DNA of 50,175 nucleotides from Myxococcales bacterium (GTDB lineage Bacteria; Myxococcota_A; Bradymonadia; REDH01), in the NCBI GenBank assembly GCA_020633625.1, contig JACKDJ010000030.1, forward strand, positions 1-50,175. The letters run 5' to 3'. The translations under genes were made by a program, and so were the position numbers. Under the pieces are notes generated by a model. It saw only the letters and a list, made by a program, of their open reading frames with translations. It was not told where the DNA came from and did not search any database. Shown in pieces: positions 32,728 to 39,987 of the stretch. Position 1 is the first letter of the stretch. Each line of letters begins with the position of its first letter.

Positions 32728-34031
32728 TGAACGCCAAGTACGCTGCACTTACCTCGATCTCCTGCGCGGCTGCGCTTGCTGCTGCGACGCCGTCTGCGTC
32801 GGCGCAGTCCGCGTGCGCGCTCCCGTTCGAGACGTACCTGACCGACCTCTCGGGTGCACCGTTCTCGGGCTCGGTCGACCTCGAGATCACGTTCTGGGAC
32901 GGCGCGGGCTTCGACGCCGCGGCGATCGACTGCCGCACAGTGGCGGGCGCGACGGCGGCTGATGGCTGGCTCCGCGTGACCCTCGACGCGTGCGACGTTC
33001 CGACCGCAGACCCGTCTGGCTGCGGCGTCATGACGCTCACCGATCTGCTCGCGACCGGCGAGCTGCTCGGGGCGCAGGTCTGGCTCGGGGTCCGCGTCGA
33101 AGGCGACGAGGCCGAGCTGAGCCCGCGCCTTCAGGTCGGCGCGGTGCCCTATGCGGTGCGAGCGACGTGGGCGTCGATGGCGGGCGAGGCTTCGGTCGCG
33201 GGGCACGCTGACGTCGCAGACCGCGCGACCAACGCTGACCACGCCGACACGTGCTCGGAGGCCGACTACGCCGACGTCGCCGGCCTGGCGACGCTGGCAG
33301 ACGAGGCGACGCACGCCGCGACGGCCGACGAGGCGACCCACGCGGCGAGCGCGGACACCGCCACCAACGCGAACCACGCCACAAACGCAGACCTCGCCAC
33401 TCGCGCTACAAACGCAGACCACGCCACAAACGCAGACCTCGCCACACGCGCCACAAACGCGGACCACGCCACAAACGCAGACCTCGCCACACGCGCCGAC
33501 TCGCTGACCCGTCGGCGAGGCGAGACGTACGCGGTGTGGGGACGTCAGGCGTGCCCGGCCGGACACCCGCAGCTCTACACGGGCACGATCGGCACCGTGG
33601 TCGGAACGGGCGGCGCCGGCGACACGATCTGCCTCGACGGCGGTGTCACCTCGGCAGGGTGGGTGTCGTGGAACGGCGGTATGATGTGGCGCGCAAACGG
33701 TGCAGGTGCCGGCTCGACCACACGCGGCCAGTATTCGAACTCCGCAAACAACTTCGACTGCGCGGTGTGCGAAGGAAACACATACGTACACTGGGGCTCC
33801 AGCACTTGCGCCGCGGGCTACACGCTCGCGTACGTCGGCTACATGGGCTCGTTCTCCGGCGGCTGGAGCAACGGCTGGGGTGTCGGCAGCACCATCTGCC
33901 TCGACACAGGCGCAGGTGCCAACTGGACGAACTGGCAGGACTCGATGATCATGCGCGCGATCGGGTCGTCGGGCGACAATCGCGTGCAGTATCAGAACGG
34001 CAGCGACATGTTCTGCGCTGTTTGCTACTGA
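32727..34031 (+). CDS. Secreted fibre-like protein with tandem short-chain collagen C4 (spongin)-like C-terminal domains
   Basis: 434 residues. Signal peptide MNAKYAALTSISCAAALAAA ending in SASA. Residues 25-150 look like the N-terminal module of bacterial tail-fibre-type proteins (FETYLTDLSGAPFSGSVDLEITFWD ... SPRLQVGAVPYAVRATWA). Residues 150-257 are Ala/Thr/Asn/Asp repeats, including three exact 15-residue units. Residues about 262-434 comprise two copies of one domain: YAVWGRQACPAGHPQLYTG...DTICLDGG...FDCAVC and YVHWGSSTCAAGYTLAYVG...STICLDTG...FCAVC. The RWGRTTCP / YSG / CLP / CAVC skeleton is that of the non-collagenous C-terminus of animal short-chain collagen C4, known to me from sponge and cnidarian sequences. 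Start ATG overlaps the previous TGA. The homology is by motif recall and needs a profile search. Confidence 0.7.
   Translation: MNAKYAALTSISCAAALAAATPSASAQSACALPFETYLTDLSGAPFSGSVDLEITFWDGAGFDAAAIDCRTVAGATAADGWLRVTLDACDVPTADPSGCGVMTLTDLLATGELLGAQVWLGVRVEGDEAELSPRLQVGAVPYAVRATWASMAGEASVAGHADVADRATNADHADTCSEADYADVAGLATLADEATHAATADEATHAASADTATNANHATNADLATRATNADHATNADLATRATNADHATNADLATRADSLTRRRGETYAVWGRQACPAGHPQLYTGTIGTVVGTGGAGDTICLDGGVTSAGWVSWNGGMMWRANGAGAGSTTRGQYSNSANNFDCAVCEGNTYVHWGSSTCAAGYTLAYVGYMGSFSGGWSNGWGVGSTICLDTGAGANWTNWQDSMIMRAIGSSGDNRVQYQNGSDMFCAVCY
33360..33494 (+). repeat. 45-bp tandem repeat, three units, coding
   Basis: Units 33360-33404, 33405-33449 and 33450-33494 encode ATNADHATNADLATR with small changes (the first has NAN for NAD). 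Units two and three differ by only one or two bases. Each unit itself contains two near-copies of an 18-base element. In the protein they extend the stalk before the tandem C-terminal domains. Confidence 0.9.
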
Positions 34032-34058
34032 GCAAACAACACGCCTCGCGGCGGCCGC

Positions 34059-35258
34059 TCAGTCGGCGTACGGCCAGAACTGCTCCCACTTCCCGGGCTC
34101 GCTGGTGCAGATCAGGCGGTCGTCGACCGTCAGCGCGCAGACGATGAATCTGCCCCCGACCACCGCGCGCAGCGGGACCTCCTCGATGCTGGGGTCGTCG
34201 GCGCAGCAGCGCTCGACGCGCCCCGGCTGGTTCAGCTCCGTATACCGAGGCCGCGGCACGCTCCATTCCCCCATTCGAGCGAACTCGCCGACGCCACCCC
34301 AGCAGATGGCTCGCCCGTCGGCGTCGACGGCACACTGTCCGCCGAGCGCGACGTAGCTCCCCTCGAGCAGAATGCTCGGGTCTTCGAGCGGACCGCAGCC
34401 ATCCCTGTCCGTCGTGAACCCCGAGGTGCAGGTGTCGCCTCCGCACCAGATCGCGCCGTCGAAGTCGATCGCGCAGACGCCATCCAAGTCTCGGTAGCGT
34501 CGGTCGCCGGCGCTCGCCGACGCGGCGACGTCCAGCTGCTTTGGCCCTGGAACGAGCCGGCCGTCGTACGTCAGCACCGCAGGCCACGCCGAGAAGCTGG
34601 CGGTCCAAACGCCCTCCCGACGGAACGCGGGGATGTCGGCCGAAGCCCAGACGTAGGGTCCCCCCGCTCGAGTCTGTGTAGAGAGCCAGACCGCGCCGGA
34701 CTCACCGACCATGGCGGCGCCGCTCGACCAGCTCCGCTCGACGGACTCCGGCGGCGGCGGGAGCCACACCGCGTCTGCCGGCTCGGCGGTCTGCACGTAC
34801 ACCCCATCGCGATCGACCCAGTCTGTGGCGCCAAGCCACCGCGCGCCGGCGGTCGTCGGGTCCAGCTCGATGCGATCGGGGCGGCGACCGCGGTCGAGAT
34901 CCTGTATGCAGACGGCGGGTGCGTCGGGAAGGAGGACACAGGCGCGACGCCCGACGAACGGCTCCGGGGAGTCGAGCAAGACCAGCCGTGGCGCGCCGCA
35001 CCCCTTCGACTCGGAGCACTCTACGGCGTCGTCACCGACGCACTGCCACCTGCCGATCGGGCACGCGTCGTCGCAGCGCGTACCGGGCTCGTAGGCCAGC
35101 GGCGCCGACCCGCCGCACGCGTTCGTCAGACCGTCGACGCCGTCGGCAGAGGCGCTGCCGCAGCCGCACAGCGCCGTGATGGCGACCGCGCAGATCGCCA
35201 GGGGCGGGCTCGTCCCGCGTAGCCGGCCTGCGGGGTGTCGACGAGGTCTTCCGTCCAT
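34059..35258 (-). CDS. Lipoprotein with RCC1-like repeats
   Basis: 399 residues from the ATG at 35258, preceded by GGAGAT. A basic segment precedes a hydrophobic stretch ending in AVAITALCGC, a lipobox-like cleavage site (Cys about 34). A Cys cluster (NACGG...CDDACPIGRWQCVGDDAVEC) follows. From about residue 245 there are degenerate RCC1-type units: VCAIDFDGAIWCGGD, QCAVDADGRAICWGG and VCALTVDDRLICTSEP. This is the 'CAL-x-x-DG-x-x-CWG' blade that is abundant in myxobacterial lipoproteins, and it implies a partial beta-propeller. The gene is downstream of ilvD on the same strand (171 bases) and converges with the spongin-like gene (27 bases). No catalytic motif seen. Confidence 0.72.
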   Translation of the reverse strand: MDGRPRRHPAGRLRGTSPPLAICAVAITALCGCGSASADGVDGLTNACGGSAPLAYEPGTRCDDACPIGRWQCVGDDAVECSESKGCGAPRLVLLDSPEPFVGRRACVLLPDAPAVCIQDLDRGRRPDRIELDPTTAGARWLGATDWVDRDGVYVQTAEPADAVWLPPPPESVERSWSSGAAMVGESGAVWLSTQTRAGGPYVWASADIPAFRREGVWTASFSAWPAVLTYDGRLVPGPKQLDVAASASAGDRRYRDLDGVCAIDFDGAIWCGGDTCTSGFTTDRDGCGPLEDPSILLEGSYVALGGQCAVDADGRAICWGGVGEFARMGEWSVPRPRYTELNQPGRVERCCADDPSIEEVPLRAVVGGRFIVCALTVDDRLICTSEPGKWEQFWPYAD

Positions 35259-35390
35259 GTCGGGATCTCCCGGCCGACGCGCCGCGCCGACCCGCTACTG
35301 TACCGTTCCAGTGGATCGGTAGAGAGGTTCCCGAATCGGATCAAGAGGTCGGCCGGACGGCCGGGCGGGGGCGTGGCGGCGGGACGTGAC

Positions 35391-35423
35391 GCGCCCCCAT
35401 GGCGGTTGAAGCGCCAGGGGCGC
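35391..35423 (-). terminator. Possible terminator hairpin after ilvD
   Basis: GCGCCCC (35391-35397) pairs with GGGGCGC (35417-35423), extended by TGGC/GCCA (35400-35403 with 35413-35416) after a small bulge. It lies six bases past the ilvD stop on the minus strand but has no U-run. Confidence 0.35.
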
Positions 35424-35429
35424 CGAGCC

Positions 35430-37109
35430 CTAGATATCGGTGACGCAGCCTTCCGCGGCGGAGCGAACCAGACGAATGTACTTCGCCAGCACGCCCGACG
35501 TCGCGGCGGGCGGCGGTGCGACCCACGCGGCCCGGCGCGCATCGATCTCGGCCTCGTCGAGCTCGACCTCGACGGCGTCGCGATCTCCGTCGAGAACGAT
35601 GATGTCGCCGTCTCGGATCAGCGCGATGGGGCCGCCGACGGCGGCCTCGGGGCACACGTGCCCGACGATGAAGCCGTGCGAGCCACCGGAGAAGCGGCCG
35701 TCGGTCATGAGCGCGACGTCGTCGGCGAGCCCGGCGCCGACGATGGCGGAGGTCGGCGTCAGCATCTCGGGCATGCCGGGCCCTCCCTTGGGTCCCTCGT
35801 ATCGGATGACCACGACGTCGCCGCGCTGGATCGCCGACGCCTCGAGGGCTGCGAGCATCGCCTCTTCGGAGTCGAAGACGCGCGCTGGCCCGCGGAACAC
35901 GGTCCCTTGCTTGCCGGTGAGCTTTCCGACAGCGCCGTCCGGGGCGAGGTTGCCCTTGAGGATCCGGATGTGGCCCACGGGCTTGAGCGGACGGGCGACC
36001 GGGCGAACGACATCCTGGTCGGCGCCCAACGGGGCGACCTCCGCCAGGTTCTCGGCGATCGTCTTGCCGGTGACGGTCATGCAGCTCCCGTCGAGCATCC
36101 CGGCGTCGAGGAGTGACCGCATGACCGCGGGGATCCCGCCGACGCGATCAACGTCCTCCATCAGGTACCGGCCGCTCGGCTTGAGGTCGGCGAGCAACGG
36201 CACGGAGTGCGCGACGGCCGCGAACCCGTCGAGCGTGAGGTCGACGCCGACCGAGCGCGCCATCGCGATGAGGTGGAGGACGGCGTTGGTGGATCCCCCG
36301 AGGACGCCGACAACGACGATGGCGTTGCGAAACGCCGCGGCCGTCATGATCTCGCTCGGGCGAAGGTCGAGCTCGAGGAGCTTGCGAATGGCGGCGCCGG
36401 CGCGCCGACACTCCTCGCGCTTTCGCGGGTCGGTAGCCGGCGTGGACGCGCTGTACGGGAGCGACATGCCGAGCGCCTCGATGGCCGCCGCCATCGTGTT
36501 GGCCGTATACATTCCGCCGCACGCGCCCGGACCGGGGCACGCGTTTCGGATGATGGCGCGACGCTCCGTCTCTGTGATCTGCCCCGAGATTGCCTGGCCG
36601 TAGGCCTGGAACGCCGAGACGATGTCGAGCGGGCGTCCGTCGTGACAACCGGGCCGGATGGTGCCTCCATAGACCATGAGGGCGGGGCGATCGAGCCGCC
36701 CCATCGCCATGATGCAGCCGGGCATGTTCTTGTCGCAGCCGGGGAGCGCGATGAGGGCGTCGTACCACTGGGCCGACATGATGGTCTCGAACGAGTCCGC
36801 GATGAGGTCGCGCGACGGGAGCGAGAAGCTCATGCCGTCGGTGCCCATGGAGATCCCGTCCGAGACTCCGACGGTGTTGAACCTCATGCCGACGAGGTCG
36901 GCCTCCTGGACGCCTTCACGCACGGCGTCGGCGAGGTCGAGCAGGTGCATGTTGCACGGGTTACCGTCGTACCACACGGACCCGATGCCGACCTGCGCCC
37001 GCTCCATGTCGGCTTCGGTGAGCCCGGTGGCGTAGAGCATCGCCTGCGAAGCGCCCTGGGACGGCGGGGCGGTGATACGACGACTGATGCGGTTCAGGTT
37101 GCTGGCCAT
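35430..37109 (-). CDS. ilvD: Dihydroxy-acid dehydratase
   Basis: 559 residues from the ATG at 37109; the frame is open a further 34 codons but those overlap the divergent promoter region. It dehydrates dihydroxy-isovalerate and dihydroxy-methylvalerate to the 2-keto acids of valine/leucine and isoleucine. Key features are present: YDGNPCNMHL (Cys52), LPGCDKNMPGC (Cys125), ACPGPGACGGMYTANTM (Cys197), which are the three positions expected to hold the Fe-S cluster, then LGGSTNAVLHLIAMA, GNLAPDGAVGK, RYEGPKGGPGMPEM and the TDGRFSGG active-site block. Length fits the short (about 560-residue) [2Fe-2S] type. It is transcribed away from the ilvC operon, with 335 bases between the two start codons, so the pathway is split between two transcripts. 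Confidence 0.97.
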   Translation of the reverse strand: MASNLNRISRRITAPPSQGASQAMLYATGLTEADMERAQVGIGSVWYDGNPCNMHLLDLADAVREGVQEADLVGMRFNTVGVSDGISMGTDGMSFSLPSRDLIADSFETIMSAQWYDALIALPGCDKNMPGCIMAMGRLDRPALMVYGGTIRPGCHDGRPLDIVSAFQAYGQAISGQITETERRAIIRNACPGPGACGGMYTANTMAAAIEALGMSLPYSASTPATDPRKREECRRAGAAIRKLLELDLRPSEIMTAAAFRNAIVVVGVLGGSTNAVLHLIAMARSVGVDLTLDGFAAVAHSVPLLADLKPSGRYLMEDVDRVGGIPAVMRSLLDAGMLDGSCMTVTGKTIAENLAEVAPLGADQDVVRPVARPLKPVGHIRILKGNLAPDGAVGKLTGKQGTVFRGPARVFDSEEAMLAALEASAIQRGDVVVIRYEGPKGGPGMPEMLTPTSAIVGAGLADDVALMTDGRFSGGSHGFIVGHVCPEAAVGGPIALIRDGDIIVLDGDRDAVEVELDEAEIDARRAAWVAPPPAATSGVLAKYIRLVRSAAEGCVTDI

Positions 37110-37148
37110 CGTGGGCGGCTCGGGGAATGACGCAGTGCATAAATTCGC

Positions 37149-37177
37149 TTGACCGGGCCCTGATACCCCCTTACCGT
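37149..37177 (+). promoter_or_regulatory. Promoter of the ilvC-leu-ilvBN operon
   Basis: TTGACC (37149-37154), 17 bases, TACCGT (37172-37177). Transcription would begin near 37184, giving a leader of about 260 bases that contains the Leu-rich peptide and the attenuator. The locally AT-rich block just before it (about 37138-37146) may also serve the divergent ilvD gene. Confidence 0.5.
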
Positions 37178-37226
37178 GGCGGCTGTCGACAGCGACGGCT
37201 CCGTCGCGCAACTTCGACCGACCACC

Positions 37227-37352
37227 GTGACTCTAGCCACTCCGACCAACCTTCGCGGCACCGTGCTCCTCTCGGGGCGCGGCGTTCGAGTTTCGGTCCT
37301 TCTCCTCCTCGGGCTACTCCTCGGCCGATCGTATGGCCCGTGTGTGACCTGA
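37227..37352 (+). CDS. Leader peptide of the branched-chain amino-acid operon (attenuation)
   Basis: A short frame ending at TGA 37350-37352. It contains Val and Leu codons in a dense block: VRVSVLLLLGLLLG (37287-37325), with seven Leu codons in eight positions (37299-37322) and three Val codons just before. It uses CTT and CTA, which are rare in this GC-rich genome and should sharpen stalling. The last codons overlap the first arm of the antiterminator hairpin. The start is uncertain: GTG 37227 gives 41 residues and GTG 37263 gives 29; neither has a clear RBS, and GTG 37176 would be upstream of the predicted transcription start. The role is established for ilv/leu leader peptides; here it is inferred from sequence. 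Confidence 0.65.
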   Translation: MTLATPTNLRGTVLLSGRGVRVSVLLLLGLLLGRSYGPCVT

Positions 37353-37414
37353 GTCGAACGACCTGAGCACACACGGGCCAGCCCGCGAGAGCGCGCTGGC
37401 CCGTGTCGCTTTTT
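37334..37414 (+). promoter_or_regulatory. Attenuator: overlapping antiterminator and intrinsic terminator
   Basis: Arm A TGGCCCGTGTGTG (37334-37346) is the perfect complement of arm B (37368-37380). Arm B extended, ACACGGGCCAGC (37371-37382), is the perfect complement of arm C GCTGGCCCGTGT (37395-37406), which is followed by CGC and five T (37410-37414). A:B and B:C share the same bases, so they exclude each other. A ribosome stalled on the Leu/Val codons leaves arm A free, A:B forms and transcription continues; a ribosome reaching the stop (inside the A hairpin) covers A, so B:C forms and terminates. ilvC starts 30 bases later. Confidence 0.85.
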
Positions 37415-37444
37415 GCGCCCCGCCCTCCCCCGAACGGACCACAC

Positions 37445-38449
37445 ATGAAAGTTCTCACCGATGCCGACGCCACCCTCGACAGCCTGCGCGACCGCAAGAT
37501 CGCGGTGATCGGCTATGGCGCGCAGGGACGCGCACAGGCGCTCTGTTTCCACGACTCGGGGCTGAACGTGACGGTCGGCGTGCGGCCGGGTGGCCCCTCG
37601 TGGTCGGCGGTCCAAGCCGACGGGCTGCGGGTCGCCTCCATCGCCGACGCGGCGCGCGCCGCAGACGTCATCCACATCCTGATCCCCGACGAGGTCCAGC
37701 GCGCGACCTACGAGGCCGAGATCGCGGCGCACGTGACGCCCGGCAAGACGCTCTCGTTCTCGCACGGCTTCAACGTCGTGTACGGCTTTATCGCGCCGCC
37801 GGCGGGTGTGGACTGCATCCTGGTCGCTCCCAAGGCGCCTGGCACCGAGGAGCGGAAGCAGTTCGTCGCCGGCGGTGGCGTCCCGGGCCTGATCGCGATC
37901 CACCAGGACGCGACGGGCACCGCCCGTGGCCAGGCGCTTGGGCTCGCCAAGGCTCTCGGATGCACACGCGCCGGCGTCCTCGAGTGCACGTTCGCCGAAG
38001 AGACGAACGAGGACCTGTTCGGCGAGCAGACCGTGCTCTGTGGCGGTGTCGCCGAGCTGATCAAGGCCGGCTTCGAGACTCTGACCGAGGCGGGGTACCC
38101 GCCAGAGATGGCCTACTTCGAGTGCCTGCACGAGATGAAGCTCATCGTCGATCTGATCTACGAAGGCGGCCTCGAGCGGATGTGGGACGTCGTCTCGAAC
38201 ACCGCCGAGTACGGCGGCCGCACCGTCGGCCCGCGGATCATCACGGCCGAGACTCGCGCCGCGATGCGCGAAGCCCTCGCAGAGGTGCACGACGGGAGCT
38301 TCGCGCGCCGGTGGATGGCCGAGAACGCCGAGGGGCTCCCGGAGCTCAGCCGGCTTCGGGCCGAAGAGCTGCAGCACCCGATCGAGGTCGTCGGCCGCCA
38401 GGTCCGCGCGCTGTTCGCCGCGGGCCGCGCTCAGGGGGCCGCAAAGTGA
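37445..38449 (+). CDS. ilvC: Ketol-acid reductoisomerase (class I)
   Basis: 334 residues, normal for class I KARI. It isomerises and reduces acetolactate or acetohydroxybutyrate with NAD(P)H. Nucleotide motif GYGAQGRAQA (residues 23-32) with the RPGGPSW beta2-alphaB loop. All catalytic residues are at the standard positions: His107, Lys130, Asp190, Glu194, Glu226, Glu230 and Ser251. One oddity: the usual P-K-G-P-G-H reads PKAPGT. The ATG at 37445 follows the attenuator by 30 bases; an in-frame GTG at 37403 lies inside the terminator and is rejected. The stop overlaps the leuA start by GTGA. First gene of the attenuator-controlled operon. Confidence 0.97.
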   Translation: MKVLTDADATLDSLRDRKIAVIGYGAQGRAQALCFHDSGLNVTVGVRPGGPSWSAVQADGLRVASIADAARAADVIHILIPDEVQRATYEAEIAAHVTPGKTLSFSHGFNVVYGFIAPPAGVDCILVAPKAPGTEERKQFVAGGGVPGLIAIHQDATGTARGQALGLAKALGCTRAGVLECTFAEETNEDLFGEQTVLCGGVAELIKAGFETLTEAGYPPEMAYFECLHEMKLIVDLIYEGGLERMWDVVSNTAEYGGRTVGPRIITAETRAAMREALAEVHDGSFARRWMAENAEGLPELSRLRAEELQHPIEVVGRQVRALFAAGRAQGAAK

Positions 38450-39987
38450 ACGACGCACAGGGACGCCGCGTTCTCGTCTTCGACACGACCCTCCGCGACG
38501 GCGAGCAGTCGCCCGGGGCGACGATGACGCTCGAGGAGAAGCTGCAGATCGCGGCGAAGCTCGAGCTGCTCGGGGTGGACGTCATCGAGGCCGGCTTTCC
38601 CGTGGCATCCCCGGGGGAGCTCGAGTGCGTGCGCGCGATCGCCGGGGTCGTGAAGTCCGCCTCCGTGGCCGCGCTTTGCCGCACGCGGCAGGGCGACATC
38701 GAGGCGGCGTGGGAGGCGATCCGAGAGGCGGCCCACCCGCGCCTGCACGTCTTCATCGCGACGAGCGACCTTCACCTCCATCACAAGCTGCGCATGACGC
38801 GTGCGGAGGTGCTGGACGAGATCGCGCGCGGCGTCGCGGCGTGCCGGGCGCTGTGCGCAGACGTCGAGTTCTCGGCCGAGGACGCGACGCGATCGGACCC
38901 GGACTTTCTCGCCGAAGCGATGGCAGTCGCGGTCCGCGCAGGCGCCACCGTGCTCAACGTCCCCGACACCGTCGGTTACGCCGTGCCGCACGAGTACGGC
39001 GCGCTGATCGCGCGGATCGTCGCGGTGGCAGGCGACCGGGCGATCGTCAGCGCGCACTGCCACGACGACCTCGGGCTTGCCGTCGCGAACTCGCTGGCCG
39101 CCGTCGCCGCCGGCGCGCGGCAGGTCGAGTGCTGCGTCAACGGGATCGGTGAGCGGGCCGGGAACGCCGCGCTCGAGGAGGTCGTGATGGCACTCCGCAC
39201 GCGGCACGACGCGCTCGGCTGCGAGACAGGCATCAACCCGCGGCACCTGGTCGCCGTGAGCCGCCTCGTGTCCGACGTGACCGGGTTCCCGATGCAGCCG
39301 AACAAGGCGATCGTGGGCCGCAACGCGTTCGCGCACGAGTCGGGCATCCACCAGCACGGGGTCCTGACCGAACGCACGACCTACGAGATCATGGACCCCG
39401 CGGAAGTGGGCTTCGCGACCACGTCGCTCGTGCTCGGGAAACACTCCGGCCGACACGCCCTCGGCGCTCGGCTCGCGGAGCTCGGCTACGAGGTCGATGG
39501 CGAGACGCTTGCCGACGTATTCGCGCGATTCAAGGCGCTCGGGGAGCGTAAGAAGCAGGTCTATGACGAGGACCTCCGGGCGCTGATGTCGCAGCACGCC
39601 GCGACGGTCGCCGGGAGATTCACGCTGCGCGACGTTCGCTTCGCCGGGGGTCTCCAGGCGACGGCGACGGGAGCGGTCACGCTGCTCTGCGGTGATGAGG
39701 AGGTCTCGCGCGAGTCTGCAGGAGACGGCCCGGTCGACGCGGTACTGGCAGCGATCCGAGAGGCCGCCGGGTCTTCGGCGTTTCTCGAGGACTACACAAT
39801 CTCTGCCGTAACCGGGGGCGCGGACGCGCAAGGCCGTGTCTACGTCGGCATCTCGGATGGGGCGATCCGGGCGCGAGGTCAGGCGGCGCATACCGACGTC
39901 GTCGTCGCCTCGGCGCTCGCGTTCGTTGACGCACTGAACGGGCTGGACCGCGCGCAGCAGTCCGCGATCGCGGCGGTGGCCGAGTGA
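38446..39987 (+). CDS. leuA: 2-isopropylmalate synthase
   Basis: 513 residues from the GTG at 38446, which overlaps the ilvC stop. It condenses acetyl-CoA with 2-ketoisovalerate in the first leucine-specific step. The TIM-barrel signature FDTTLRDGEQSPG (Arg17, Asp18) binds the keto acid, and HCHDDLGLAVANS (His204, His206) provides metal ligands. HESGIHQHG (297-305) is the post-barrel linker. Residues from about 390 to the end form the LeuA allosteric domain (FTLRDVRFAGGLQATATGAVTLLCGDEEV), so leucine feedback inhibition is expected. The length and domain order match the E. coli/Neisseria type rather than short citramalate synthases. The stop overlaps leuB by GTGA. Confidence 0.96.
   Translation: MNDAQGRRVLVFDTTLRDGEQSPGATMTLEEKLQIAAKLELLGVDVIEAGFPVASPGELECVRAIAGVVKSASVAALCRTRQGDIEAAWEAIREAAHPRLHVFIATSDLHLHHKLRMTRAEVLDEIARGVAACRALCADVEFSAEDATRSDPDFLAEAMAVAVRAGATVLNVPDTVGYAVPHEYGALIARIVAVAGDRAIVSAHCHDDLGLAVANSLAAVAAGARQVECCVNGIGERAGNAALEEVVMALRTRHDALGCETGINPRHLVAVSRLVSDVTGFPMQPNKAIVGRNAFAHESGIHQHGVLTERTTYEIMDPAEVGFATTSLVLGKHSGRHALGARLAELGYEVDGETLADVFARFKALGERKKQVYDEDLRALMSQHAATVAGRFTLRDVRFAGGLQATATGAVTLLCGDEEVSRESAGDGPVDAVLAAIREAAGSSAFLEDYTISAVTGGADAQGRVYVGISDGAIRARGQAAHTDVVVASALAFVDALNGLDRAQQSAIAAVAE

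Noticed and set aside
33360..33494. Regular 45-bp repeats as a possible CRISPR array
   Set aside because: Units abut directly without spacers and are in frame in a secreted protein gene.
37127..37366. Open frame of 79 codons upstream of ilvC
   Set aside because: It is in a different frame from the Leu-rich peptide, has an ordinary Arg/Ser/Pro composition and starts before the predicted promoter.
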